Shown here piece after piece: positions 16,648-24,985 of a stretch of DNA of 64,000 nucleotides. The DNA is from an uncultured bacterium (GTDB lineage: Bacteria; Bacillota; Clostridia; Lachnospirales; Lachnospiraceae), in the NCBI GenBank assembly GCA_947643595.1, contig CANRWP010000002.1, forward strand, positions 51,036 to 115,035, read 5' to 3'. The translations under genes were made by a program, and so were the position numbers. The number at the start of each line of letters is the position of its first letter. Position 1 is the stretch's first letter. Under the pieces are notes generated by a model, which searched no databases, was not told the origin of the DNA, and saw only the letters and a program-made list of their open reading frames with translations.

Positions 16648-17949
16648 TTAATACTCTTTTTTGTCAAGTCCCATCCGGACGATTATTTCGTCTATCTTTT
16701 TATACACCAGTTCCTCATCCATCGTCAATATCTTTCGGTCTTCCATCGTAATTTTTCCATCGATGATCACCGTCTCCACCTCGGAACCGTTGGCGGAGTA
16801 GGAGAGTCCCGCGATCAGGTTGTTCCGCGGTGTCAAAGAAGCCGTATTCAGATTGAGAATGGCAATGTCCGCCTTCTTTCCCTCCTCCAGAGAGCCGATC
16901 TCCTTCTCCAGACCGAGAGCTTTCGCGCCGTTTATCGTGGCAATACGGATCACTTCCCCCGCGCTGATACATTGGGGCGTTCTCTTTACTCCTTTGTGGA
17001 TCAGGGCGAGCAGGCTCATCTCGTGAAAGAGGTTCAGACTGTTGTTGGAAGCGGCTCCGTCCGTGCCGATACACACATTGATCCCTTTCTTCAGCATCTC
17101 CGGAACCGGCGCGAAACCGTTCCCCAGTTTCATGTTGCTGGCCGGGTTTGTCACCACGCTGACATTTCTTCTTCTCAGAATATCCATGTCATCCTCTGTG
17201 ATCTGCACACAGTGGGCTGCCACCGCCGGCACATCGAACAGTCCGTTTTTCTCCGCCATCTCGATCGGCGTACAGTGATATTTCTCCCTGATCTGCTCTA
17301 TCTCGCTCTCGCTCTCGGAGAGGTGTACATGGATCCTCATATTGTTTTTCTTTGCTTCCTCAGACACAATGCGCATAAATCCGTCGTCACAGGTATAGGG
17401 AGCATGGGGACCCAGCATAAAGGTCAGTCTGTCGCAGTCCGCCGCCGCGTCCCTCTCCTCATACGCCTGTTTAAGCCGCATCTGTCCAGCCTCATCATTG
17501 CCGCTTCCCACCAGTCCGCGGCTGATCACGGCGCGCATGCCGGATTCTTTCACCGCCCTGGTCGTCTGATGGATATTCATCTGCATATCGTTAAAACAGG
17601 TTGTACCGCTCTTCATCATCTCGATAATGGCAAGGCAGGCCCCCCAGTAAGTATCCTCGTCTGTCATCTGCTGTTCGATCGGATCGATCGTCCCGAACAG
17701 CCAGTCCATAAAGCTCAGATCATCCGCCACATTCCGCATGAAGGACATGTAGGAGTGCGTATGGCAGTTTACAAGCCCCGGTATGGCAAGCCTGTCCTTC
17801 CCGTCGATCACCTTATCCTCCGAAAAAACCTCCGGTCTTTTTCCGATCGAGACGATCCTGTCTCCCTCAATATAGATATCCGTCTCGCGAATGACATCAC
17901 TGTCATTTTCCGGCAAGAGCGCCAGAATATTTTTCAATACGATTCCCAT
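16648..17949 (-). CDS. mtaD: 5-methylthioadenosine/S-adenosylhomocysteine deaminase
   Basis: A 433-residue amidohydrolase that deaminates the adenine ring of methylthioadenosine, S-adenosylhomocysteine or related nucleosides. The single-metal site is visible: HTHSYMSFMRN near residue 65, HVHLSES near 215, AAHCVQI near 240 and GTDGAASNN near 300. The order and spacing match the MtaD/TrzN branch rather than cytosine or guanine deaminases. It is followed by ahcY, so the pair may act in sequence. An AGGAGG site precedes the start, and a TTGACA promoter lies 70 bases upstream. Confidence 0.9.
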   Translation of the reverse strand: MGIVLKNILALLPENDSDVIRETDIYIEGDRIVSIGKRPEVFSEDKVIDGKDRLAIPGLVNCHTHSYMSFMRNVADDLSFMDWLFGTIDPIEQQMTDEDTYWGACLAIIEMMKSGTTCFNDMQMNIHQTTRAVKESGMRAVISRGLVGSGNDEAGQMRLKQAYEERDAAADCDRLTFMLGPHAPYTCDDGFMRIVSEEAKKNNMRIHVHLSESESEIEQIREKYHCTPIEMAEKNGLFDVPAVAAHCVQITEDDMDILRRRNVSVVTNPASNMKLGNGFAPVPEMLKKGINVCIGTDGAASNNSLNLFHEMSLLALIHKGVKRTPQCISAGEVIRIATINGAKALGLEKEIGSLEEGKKADIAILNLNTASLTPRNNLIAGLSYSANGSEVETVIIDGKITMEDRKILTMDEELVYKKIDEIIVRMGLDKKEY

Positions 17950-17996
17950 GATATTTTCTGCCTCCTGTAATATGTGAATTGCCTGTCGATATATTT

Positions 17997-18025
17997 ATTT
18001 TGCTGGGTTTTTTTAAAGATGTCAA
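17997..18025 (-). promoter_or_regulatory. Promoter of mtaD-ahcY, twin of the one at 20216
   Basis: On the minus strand -35 TTGACA, 17-base spacer, -10 CAAAAT. The context TTGACATCTT...CAAAATAA is repeated with the same spacing upstream of the D-2-hydroxyacid dehydrogenase gene (20216-20244). Confidence 0.65.
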
Positions 18026-18123
18026 GGGGAACGAACAAGTTTTTCTTTCCGCCAATCAGTTCCCATGCTACAATAAGGGGAACCACCTACAAAATTTCAT
18101 GTGAACAGGAGAATGAATGCCAT

Positions 18124-19119
18124 ATGTACACAGCAGCACAGACAAGATATGATTCCATGCAGTACCCGCACTGCGGAAACAGCGGTCTCAGACTTCCCGC
18201 CATCTCGCTGGGTTTCTGGCACAACTTCGGCAGCACCGGCAATTACGACAATATGCGGAATATGTGTTTTACCGCCTTTGACAACGGTATCGCCCATTTT
18301 GACTTGGCGAACAATTACGGGCCGGAGGACGGCAGCGCCGAGACAAACACCGGGCGCATTTTAAAAGAGAATTTTTCCGCTTACCGGGATGAGCTTGTGA
18401 TCAGTACAAAAGCCGGTTATTATATGTGGCCGGGCCCCTACGGGGAGTGGGGAAGCCGCAAATATCTGCTCGCGAGTCTCGACCAGAGTTTAAAACGCCT
18501 GCAGCTCGATTATGTAGATATTTTTTATCATCACCGCATGGATCCGAATACTCCTCTGGAAGAAACCATGGGCGCTCTCGCGCAGGCGGTAAAAAGCGGC
18601 AAAGCTCTCTACGCGGGACTTTCCAATTATGACGGGCCTACTCTTGAAAAAGCGGCGGCTATCCTGGATTCCCTGCATTGTCCTTTTATCATCAACCAGA
18701 ACCGCTATTCCATTTTTGACCGCACGATCGAGGAGAACGGTCTGAAAGAAACCTCCGCCAGACTGAAAAAAGGCATCATCGCTTTCAGTCCTCTGGCGCA
18801 GGGTATGCTGACTGACCGCTATCTGCACGGGATCCCGGACGATTCCCGGGTGAAAACGGACGGCAGATTCTTAAAGGCGGATTCCGTCACAGAAGAAAAG
18901 CTCGCGAAGATACGTGCTCTGAACGATCTCGCCACGGAGCGCGGACAGACGCTGGCGGAGATGGCTCTCGCATGGGTTTTGAAAGACGGTATGGTGACAA
19001 GCGTCCTGATCGGCGCCTCTAAGCCGGAACAGATCCTCGATAATATCAAGGCCATTCGGAATACGAAGTTTTCCGAGGAGGAACTGCGAAGGATCGACGA
19101 GATCTGTGGAATCTTATAA
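18124..19119 (+). CDS. Aldo/keto reductase (YghZ/L-glyceraldehyde-3-phosphate reductase-like)
   Basis: A 331-residue TIM-barrel NADPH-dependent reductase for aldehydes or ketones. The catalytic set is visible: Asp in FDLANNYGP with the Tyr, Lys in VISTKAGYYMW and His in FYHHRMDPNTP. The GYYMWPGPYGEWGSRKYL segment is characteristic of the YghZ/KCNAB-like subgroup acting on L-glyceraldehyde 3-phosphate and methylglyoxal. The track ORF begins 50 codons earlier, but I place the start at MYTAAQTRYDS because homology begins there and AGGAG lies 12 bases upstream. It is divergent from mtaD and ends at its own terminator. Confidence 0.88.
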   Translation: MYTAAQTRYDSMQYPHCGNSGLRLPAISLGFWHNFGSTGNYDNMRNMCFTAFDNGIAHFDLANNYGPEDGSAETNTGRILKENFSAYRDELVISTKAGYYMWPGPYGEWGSRKYLLASLDQSLKRLQLDYVDIFYHHRMDPNTPLEETMGALAQAVKSGKALYAGLSNYDGPTLEKAAAILDSLHCPFIINQNRYSIFDRTIEENGLKETSARLKKGIIAFSPLAQGMLTDRYLHGIPDDSRVKTDGRFLKADSVTEEKLAKIRALNDLATERGQTLAEMALAWVLKDGMVTSVLIGASKPEQILDNIKAIRNTKFSEEELRRIDEICGIL

Positions 19120-19151
19120 AACTTTCCGTGCGAAATATATTGAACTGTCCA

Positions 19152-19188
19152 AAAAACTGCCGCGGGCAATCTTCCCGCGGCAGTTTTT
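19152..19188. terminator. Bidirectional intrinsic terminator
   Basis: A 15-base perfect stem (AAAAACTGCCGCGGG and complement) with a 7-base loop lies between the convergent reductase and dehydrogenase genes, with A and T tracts on both sides. Confidence 0.92.
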
Positions 19189-19201
19189 ATCTCACAGCGC
19201 T

Positions 19202-20164
19202 CTATCCGTTTACCACATTGCTCGGTGTCCCCGCAATGAAATTCTTAATATTTTGATAAACGCCGTCCACACAGCGCTCTCTCGCCTCCAGACTCGCCCA
19301 TGCCATATGAGGCGTAATAATCAGACGCCTGCTGTCCGTAAACTTACTCAGAGGATTCTCCGCCGTGATCGGCTCCTTCTCCAACACGTCCAAACCTGCC
19401 GCAGCGATCTCTCCCTTTGTCAAAGCGGTATATAAATCGCCGCTGTTTACCACAGGTCCCCTCGCCACGTTGATCAGAACGGCTGATTTTTTCATCTTTC
19501 TCATCGCCGCCAGATCGATCAGATTCCTCGTCCGATCACTCAGAGGACAGTGCAGAGAAAGTACGTCAGACTGTTCCAGCAGAGTGTCAAAATCCACCCG
19601 CTCATAATCCGTACAGGTGCTGTTTCCGGAAGCGGAATAGAAGATCACCCTGCAGCCGAAGCTCTCCGCGATCTTCGCCACACTTCTCCCAATGTTGCCC
19701 ATGCCTACTATACCCCACGTCTTCCCGTCCAACTCCCAGAAAGACTCATCAAAATGGGAAAATCGGCTCTGTGCCATGTAAGCGCCGGATTTTACATATT
19801 CATCATAATAATGTAATTTTTCTATCAGAAAAAGAGCCATCGCGATACTGTGCTGTGCCACCATCGCTGTGGAATAATTACGCACGTTACAGACAAGAAT
19901 ACCTCTGCTTTTACAGTATTCAATATCTACATTGTCATAACCTGTGGCAAATTCACATACCAGTTTTACATTCTGTGCATCTTTCAGAGATTCCTCCCGT
20001 ATCGGCGCTTTATTGGATACTACGATATCCGCATCCTTCACTCTCTCAGCGACTTCTTCCACTGTAACGGTATTCGGATAGATATCCACTTCTCCCAGCT
20101 CCCGGATACGCTCCACATCGATATCGAGCCCCACACTGTTTCTCTCCAAAATGACAATCTTCAA
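19202..20164 (-). CDS. D-2-hydroxyacid dehydrogenase with TTG start
   Basis: A 320-residue NAD-dependent dehydrogenase with a Rossmann core (TWGIVGMGNIGRSVAKIAESFG), catalytic arginine region INVARGPVVNSGDL, glutamate in LEKEP and histidine in IITPHMAWAS. The track ORF starts 31 codons upstream, but those residues look untranslated. GGAGGAG lies five bases before a TTG codon that begins MKIVILERNSVG, the expected family N terminus, so I use TTG. It has its own promoter-like element identical in plan to that of mtaD-ahcY. It is related to, but distinct from, the enzyme at 6312. Substrate unknown; glycerate/hydroxypyruvate-type is possible. Confidence 0.88.
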   Translation of the reverse strand: MKIVILERNSVGLDIDVERIRELGEVDIYPNTVTVEEVAERVKDADIVVSNKAPIREESLKDAQNVKLVCEFATGYDNVDIEYCKSRGILVCNVRNYSTAMVAQHSIAMALFLIEKLHYYDEYVKSGAYMAQSRFSHFDESFWELDGKTWGIVGMGNIGRSVAKIAESFGCRVIFYSASGNSTCTDYERVDFDTLLEQSDVLSLHCPLSDRTRNLIDLAAMRKMKKSAVLINVARGPVVNSGDLYTALTKGEIAAAGLDVLEKEPITAENPLSKFTDSRRLIITPHMAWASLEARERCVDGVYQNIKNFIAGTPSNVVNG

Positions 20165-20215
20165 TTTCTCCTCCGTTCTGCTGCAGTAAGCAGCCTGTTT
20201 GCTGTGTACTCTCTT

Positions 20216-20244
20216 ATTTTGCGGATTTTTCCTGAAGATGTCAA
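20216..20244 (-). promoter_or_regulatory. Promoter of the D-2-hydroxyacid dehydrogenase gene
   Basis: On the minus strand -35 TTGACA, 17-base spacer, -10 CAAAAT, with flanks TTGACATCTT and CAAAATAA shared with the mtaD promoter. Confidence 0.62.
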
Positions 20245-20261
20245 GTGGGGACTGCAAGTAA

Positions 20262-21152
20262 TTACAGATATTGTTCCTGCAAAAACATCAGAAATCGTTC
20301 TACGCTCCCCCCAACTTTGATCACTCCGTCCGGCCTTTTTCCGGGGACTTCCGAAACGTCAAAAAAATCTCCGTCTCTCGTCAACTCCGTTACCATAAAA
20401 CTGTCGCTTCCGAAAATACCTTCTTCTATACCCACAAACTCATCTCCCCAGAAAGCACATTCTTCCGCCCTGATTCCGGTCTCCTTCCGAATCTTTTGAA
20501 ATATAACATCCACATTGTCACTTTTGCTGCTGATTCCAACTTCCAGATATTTCGCATCACAGGTAGGTTTCACTTCCATGCCAAACTCTCTTCCTGTATT
20601 GACTGCTAGTTCTATCAATCCATTCAATCCGCCCACTATTTCATGCCGACAGAGGCTCTCTTTCAATATTTCCAGTTCATTCTCCTGCAAAAAGAGATTT
20701 TCTCCCCGAAATGAATTTGGCATCAGATCGATTTTACAGTAATTTGGTCTGCTGAATACGATATCCGTATCAAATCCATACTGCTTTTTTAAATCCACAT
20801 GGATCTCAAAACAAATCCGATGAATTTTTTCAAGACATTCTATGTCCGGCAGCATATCATAAAATATGCAGGCCTTTCCCTCCTGAAAAGCATAGTTGTA
20901 GGCTCCTCTGCCCAACCCCAGATACAGGTTATCCAGCTCTTGTTCCGTGAAATATTCTTCGATCTTTCCGCCTGCTATATTTTCTATCGTAGTACCGCTG
21001 ACAATCACAAGTTTTACCCCCTGCCTTAACAGAGGCTTCATCTTCTCCACCGCTTCTCCCACAGGCGCTTTTCTGGACCGTACTGCCGTTCCATCCCAGT
21101 CGAAAAATATTGCCCTATATTTTTTATATTTTCCCAATAAATTCTCCTCCAT
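20262..21152 (-). CDS. HAD-superfamily hydrolase
   Basis: A 296-residue phosphatase-like protein. Motif I is IFFDWDGTAV with the nucleophilic aspartate near residue 18, motif II is LVIVSGTT, and the acidic motif IV is EECAFWGDEFVGIE. The large cap fits the Cof/phosphomannomutase type (HAD-IIB) rather than beta-phosphoglucomutase, the usual partner of GH65 phosphorylases. It overlaps the end of the GH65 gene by 29 bases. The ATG has no good ribosome site, but GGAGGAG within codons 2-3 is well placed for a TTG at 21137 (start MGKYKKYRA), so the true protein may be five residues shorter. Substrate probably a sugar phosphate. Confidence 0.83.
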   Translation of the reverse strand: MEENLLGKYKKYRAIFFDWDGTAVRSRKAPVGEAVEKMKPLLRQGVKLVIVSGTTIENIAGGKIEEYFTEQELDNLYLGLGRGAYNYAFQEGKACIFYDMLPDIECLEKIHRICFEIHVDLKKQYGFDTDIVFSRPNYCKIDLMPNSFRGENLFLQENELEILKESLCRHEIVGGLNGLIELAVNTGREFGMEVKPTCDAKYLEVGISSKSDNVDVIFQKIRKETGIRAEECAFWGDEFVGIEEGIFGSDSFMVTELTRDGDFFDVSEVPGKRPDGVIKVGGSVERFLMFLQEQYL

Positions 21153-23481
21153 TTTTTAATTCAATCTTTTTGTCCTCCAGGAAAAAGCAGACATGTTCTC
21201 CTTCCAACAGAGAAAATTTTGCTGTTTCCTTCGTGAAAGTCACCTCCAGCAGACATCCCTGATATTTGACGCAGAAGGAACAACCTGTCCATCTCTCCGG
21301 CAGGCGCGGCTTGAAGCGAAGTTTCCCCTTCTGGCAGCGCATACCGCCGAATCCGTTTACCACCGCCTGCCATGTCCCTGCCATATTCGCCGCATGGATT
21401 CCCGCATAAAAATTGTTGTGATAATCATCCAGATCCATTCTGGCGGACTGCATAAAATAATCGTATGCCTCCTCCAGATAACCTATATCACAGGCTACGA
21501 TTCCGAAAATACAGGTGGAGAGCGACGAATGATGCAGAGTCACTTCCTGATAAAAATCATAGTTTCTTTTGATCTCCTCCTCCGTAAAAAGGTCGCTGTG
21601 CAGATACATCCCTAAAACAGCGTCCGCCTGCTTGGACATCCGATGCCGCATAATAAACAGCGGATGATAATTCTCATAAAGCCACGCTCTCTTTTCTACC
21701 GGTATCTTCTCTTCGTCCCACTGTTTCCGCATCATAAAACTGTCATCCATGGGATATATCTTCCTTTTTTTATCATAGGGAAAATACATTTTTTCTATAA
21801 TTTCATCCCAGACGGAGAGTTCCTCCTCGTTAAAAACCAGCTTTTCTTTCAATTTTTTATATTCATCCGGCTCTTTTTCCATCAGCCATCGCACAGCTCC
21901 CGCCGCATCTCTCAGATGTTCCCTTGCCATCAGATTCGTATAAAAGTTGTTATCTGTCAGTACGTTATATTCATCCGGTCCTGTTACACAGCAAATACAA
22001 TATCTGCCGTTTCGGCATTCCGCGAAGCTCCCCACATCCGCCCATATTCTGGCAGTCTCTATCAATAGCTCCGCCCCTTTATTCTTAAAATATTCTCTGT
22101 CTCCTGTCACCTGCAGATACAGAGAAAGGGCATAGGCAATATCTGCATTGATATGATACTGTGCCGTTCCTAACGGATAATAGGTAGATGCCTCCTCCCC
22201 ATTGATCGTACGCCACGGAAACAGCGCTCCTTTCTCGTGCCCTAATACTCTTGCCCTCTCTCTCGCCTTATCCAGTGTATAATATCTGTAATCCAACAGT
22301 TTCTTAGCCACCTCCGGTTCGGTATAGAGAAACACCGGCAGAACGTACATCTCCGTATCCCAAAAATAATGTCCCTCATACCCTTCCCCTGACAATCCCT
22401 TTGCTCCCATTCCAACTTTTCCGCTCCGCCCCGCAGATTGCAGAATATGAAACAAGTTAAAACGCAATCCCTGTACCAGCGCGCTGCTTCCCTCTCCCTC
22501 GATTTTGATATCCGCTGTTTTCCAAAAGCGGCGCATATAGATACTCTGATTTTTTTTCAGGTCTGTATATCCCAGTTTTTCTGCCCTGTCAAGTTCTCCC
22601 TCCACAAAACTTTCCAGGTCTGCTTTTTCCATATCCTTTGATGTGGCATAGCAAATCACTTTTTCCAGTGTGACCGACTCAAACTTCCCTGCTACTGTCT
22701 CCAGTATACAGGATGCCTCAAGCGCAGCTTTCTCTCCCTGCACGGTTAGTTCTGTGGCAGATTCCCCGTTCCTCATCAGTCTATGGCTGCTCCCGCATCC
22801 CACGGTCAATTTGCTTGTCTGCGTAGTCCCCTCGTAATAGAGTAAAAGTCCATTCTGCCACAGCTTATCCCTCTCCAGTTTTCGCCCGAAAGGACCATAA
22901 TCCACAATAGGATTTGTCTTCCTCGTATGATTTTCCACATCTCCCTGAAGCTTTGATACAAAGCGGATCTTTCCGGAAAAATTCAGCGGAGTTACCTCAA
23001 ATTTCATTGCCATGATATGCTCCATCGCAAATGAAACAAGACGTTCCGTCTGTATTCTTACAGTTTTTCCGCCGGGGGATGTCCACACAAGCCTTCTCTC
23101 CAAAAAGCCTTCTCTCAAATGCAGTATCCTGGCATAATCTGATATTTTCCCCTGCTCCATATCAAATTCTTCGCCGTCAATATACAACTTTGTCTCTTTC
23201 AAATTCGGCAGATTCAACAGGGATTGACTGTACAGCGGGGAACCGAAATTTGCCTCCCCGTAACGGATCTTTTCACTCTCATAAAAGCCGTTTACAAAAT
23301 TTCCTTCCAGTCCGGTATCGATGTCAAAAGGATATGCCTCCTCAAAAGTCCCTCTTGTTCCAATATATCCGTTGGACAGTGAAAATGTCGTTTCGTTCCG
23401 ATAATTTGTCCTCCTGTCAAATACCGTCTCCGTAATTGTCCACGGCTCTATCGGATAAATCGGTTCTTTTCCTTTCATCAT
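21124..23481 (-). CDS. Glycoside hydrolase family 65 disaccharide phosphorylase
   Basis: A 785-residue protein, the normal length for GH65, which splits alpha-linked glucosides with phosphate to give beta-glucose 1-phosphate. The N-terminal beta-sandwich begins EPWTITETVFDRRTNYRNETTFSLSNGYIG-like; the (alpha/alpha)6 catalytic domain contains LFPWRTINGEEASTYYP and CVTGPDEYNVLTDNN, where the glutamate is the family general acid. The track ORF adds 155 spurious residues. A GGAGG site precedes ATGATG at 23481. Maltose, kojibiose, nigerose and trehalose phosphorylases all share this fold and I cannot choose between them. It follows a PIG-L deacetylase and DUF624 gene in a YesMN-controlled operon. 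Confidence 0.92.
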   Translation of the reverse strand: MMKGKEPIYPIEPWTITETVFDRRTNYRNETTFSLSNGYIGTRGTFEEAYPFDIDTGLEGNFVNGFYESEKIRYGEANFGSPLYSQSLLNLPNLKETKLYIDGEEFDMEQGKISDYARILHLREGFLERRLVWTSPGGKTVRIQTERLVSFAMEHIMAMKFEVTPLNFSGKIRFVSKLQGDVENHTRKTNPIVDYGPFGRKLERDKLWQNGLLLYYEGTTQTSKLTVGCGSSHRLMRNGESATELTVQGEKAALEASCILETVAGKFESVTLEKVICYATSKDMEKADLESFVEGELDRAEKLGYTDLKKNQSIYMRRFWKTADIKIEGEGSSALVQGLRFNLFHILQSAGRSGKVGMGAKGLSGEGYEGHYFWDTEMYVLPVFLYTEPEVAKKLLDYRYYTLDKARERARVLGHEKGALFPWRTINGEEASTYYPLGTAQYHINADIAYALSLYLQVTGDREYFKNKGAELLIETARIWADVGSFAECRNGRYCICCVTGPDEYNVLTDNNFYTNLMAREHLRDAAGAVRWLMEKEPDEYKKLKEKLVFNEEELSVWDEIIEKMYFPYDKKRKIYPMDDSFMMRKQWDEEKIPVEKRAWLYENYHPLFIMRHRMSKQADAVLGMYLHSDLFTEEEIKRNYDFYQEVTLHHSSLSTCIFGIVACDIGYLEEAYDYFMQSARMDLDDYHNNFYAGIHAANMAGTWQAVVNGFGGMRCQKGKLRFKPRLPERWTGCSFCVKYQGCLLEVTFTKETAKFSLLEGEHVCFFLEDKKIELKNGGEFIGKI

Positions 23482-23483
23482 AA

Positions 23484-24122
23484 TTATTCCTCCTCTACAA
23501 GCCCATACTTTATGAAAGCCCGCCTGTAAACATACACTTTCACATAATCCAGAAGCGGTATTCCAAACAATAAAAATAAAGGTATTCCATATGCTAAAAT
23601 ATATCTGTTTCCCCTTACAATAAACAAAATGGGGATGCATGTAATCAATAAATTCAAGATAAGCCACGGCGAACTGCCCACTGTGATCAACACCGCGCTT
23701 TGAATCGCCCTTCTCACTGTAATTTCTGTCCAGGATATCAAAATCAAACCGAAAGACAGCATACCTGTCCACACAAAGAACAGCAGCACAAAGACAGCCT
23801 GAAAGATCACCCTGCCTCTGCGGTCCATATACGCAGATCCCCACAATCCCAAAATCAGAAACACAGCCAAAGACAGACAAACAAGCCAATAGACGGTTGC
23901 TCTGCGAAAATGTTTTTGAAACGCCTGCACATACCTGCGGAAACAACTGCCATCCTTTCCTCTTTTCATATCAAATAATACTTCATACAGTGCACTCACT
24001 GACGCCCCCGCCGTGACAATCGGCAGGGATGTCAGGAGGTAGAAAACATTCAGACACATGAAATCCCCAAGTTTTCCCATCAGCCTGAAAAATAAATTTT
24101 CTCCGTTAAATAATCTTCGCAT
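23484..24122 (-). CDS. DUF624/YesL-family membrane protein
   Basis: A 212-residue integral membrane protein with about five transmembrane segments. The opening LMGKLGDFMCLNVFYLLTSLPIVTAGAS followed by ALYEVLFDM is the signature of the YesL/DUF624 family. These proteins are nearly always encoded with YesM/YesN regulators and carbohydrate ABC importers of the family-1 binding-protein type. Their biochemical function is unknown; a role in transporter assembly or sensing is often suggested. The start is four bases after the stop of the deacetylase gene, so translation is probably coupled, as the ribosome site is weak. Confidence 0.85.
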   Translation of the reverse strand: MRRLFNGENLFFRLMGKLGDFMCLNVFYLLTSLPIVTAGASVSALYEVLFDMKRGKDGSCFRRYVQAFQKHFRRATVYWLVCLSLAVFLILGLWGSAYMDRRGRVIFQAVFVLLFFVWTGMLSFGLILISWTEITVRRAIQSAVLITVGSSPWLILNLLITCIPILFIVRGNRYILAYGIPLFLLFGIPLLDYVKVYVYRRAFIKYGLVEEE

Positions 24123-24126
24123 TCTC

Positions 24127-24981
24127 TTACCATCTCATTTTCCAGAAAATTTCTTCATCTTTGATAAATGCTCTCAAAAACTCACAGGCACTCGGTTCCA
24201 AAGCTGTCTTATATTCCTCCAGCGCCCGATATTTCAGATTTTCTTTTCCCATTTTCTGCATCATTTCTTCCGGCAGCATAAAGTAATATCTCTCTTCCCA
24301 CTTGATATCTCCAATATTCTTCGGACAGGTAAATCTCTCTCCCTTTCTTTCCGGCCAGAGATCATCCCCTGCCTTCGAATGTACCAGTCCGCAAAAAACC
24401 ATCGGATAATCATTTTCTTTCTTGCCGGACTCCTTTAATATCTCCCGCAAAAATAAGCACAGTCCGGCATGATCTCCATGAATGTCTTCACTGCAGGTTG
24501 TAATCACACAGGAGGGCTGATACTGCAGAAGCAATTCTCTCAAGTCCTGCTTTACCATACTTCTTGTATAAAGAGCATGTTCTCCATATTTTTCCATATG
24601 GTATTCGTCTTTCTCCGGCAGGGCATACGTCCTCTTTCCACAATCAGACCGCTTTACTTTGTTCTGATCTTTTTCCTGATACAACGCCCAGAGAAAACTC
24701 TCTTCTTTTGGCATGCCCGTATCCGCATATCCCAAAAAAATCAGATCTTTCTCAGAAATGCCAAGTATTTTCATTCCCCTTACAGTCTCTCTGAGCCTTG
24801 TCTGTCCCTTTGTATGGTCACTGCAGCCGCAATCCCCGTTTGTCACAATGACGACCTTTACATCCCGCCCAAGTTTCTTTGCCTGATATAAAATACCTGC
24901 GCTGAGAAGCACTTCATCGTCCTGATGGGGCACAACGACCATAATTCCCCCCGCTATTTCTTCCAGTCTCAAACACTTCAT
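24127..24981 (-). CDS. PIG-L family N-deacetylase
   Basis: A 284-residue zinc-dependent deacetylase of the LmbE/PIG-L family, which removes acetyl groups from N-acetylglucosaminyl compounds. The metal motif is VVPHQDDEVLLSAG near residue 18 (AHPDDE in most members, here HQDDE), and the distal histidine motif is DIHGDHAGLCLFL near residue 160. No signal peptide is seen, so it acts in the cytoplasm. Its place between the importer genes and the GH65 gene suggests that the imported sugar carries an N-acetyl group. The precise substrate is unknown. Confidence 0.87.
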   Translation of the reverse strand: MKCLRLEEIAGGIMVVVPHQDDEVLLSAGILYQAKKLGRDVKVVIVTNGDCGCSDHTKGQTRLRETVRGMKILGISEKDLIFLGYADTGMPKEESFLWALYQEKDQNKVKRSDCGKRTYALPEKDEYHMEKYGEHALYTRSMVKQDLRELLLQYQPSCVITTCSEDIHGDHAGLCLFLREILKESGKKENDYPMVFCGLVHSKAGDDLWPERKGERFTCPKNIGDIKWEERYYFMLPEEMMQKMGKENLKYRALEEYKTALEPSACEFLRAFIKDEEIFWKMRW

Positions 24982-24985
24982 TCTT

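Noticed and set aside
16972-17970. 332-residue plus-strand ORF opposite mtaD
   Set aside because: Antisense shadow of a well-supported gene, with no motif or ribosome site.
21124-23946. 940-residue version of the GH65 ORF
   Set aside because: The first 155 residues lie over the DUF624 gene in another frame and lack family similarity. A strong ribosome site precedes ATGATG at 23481.
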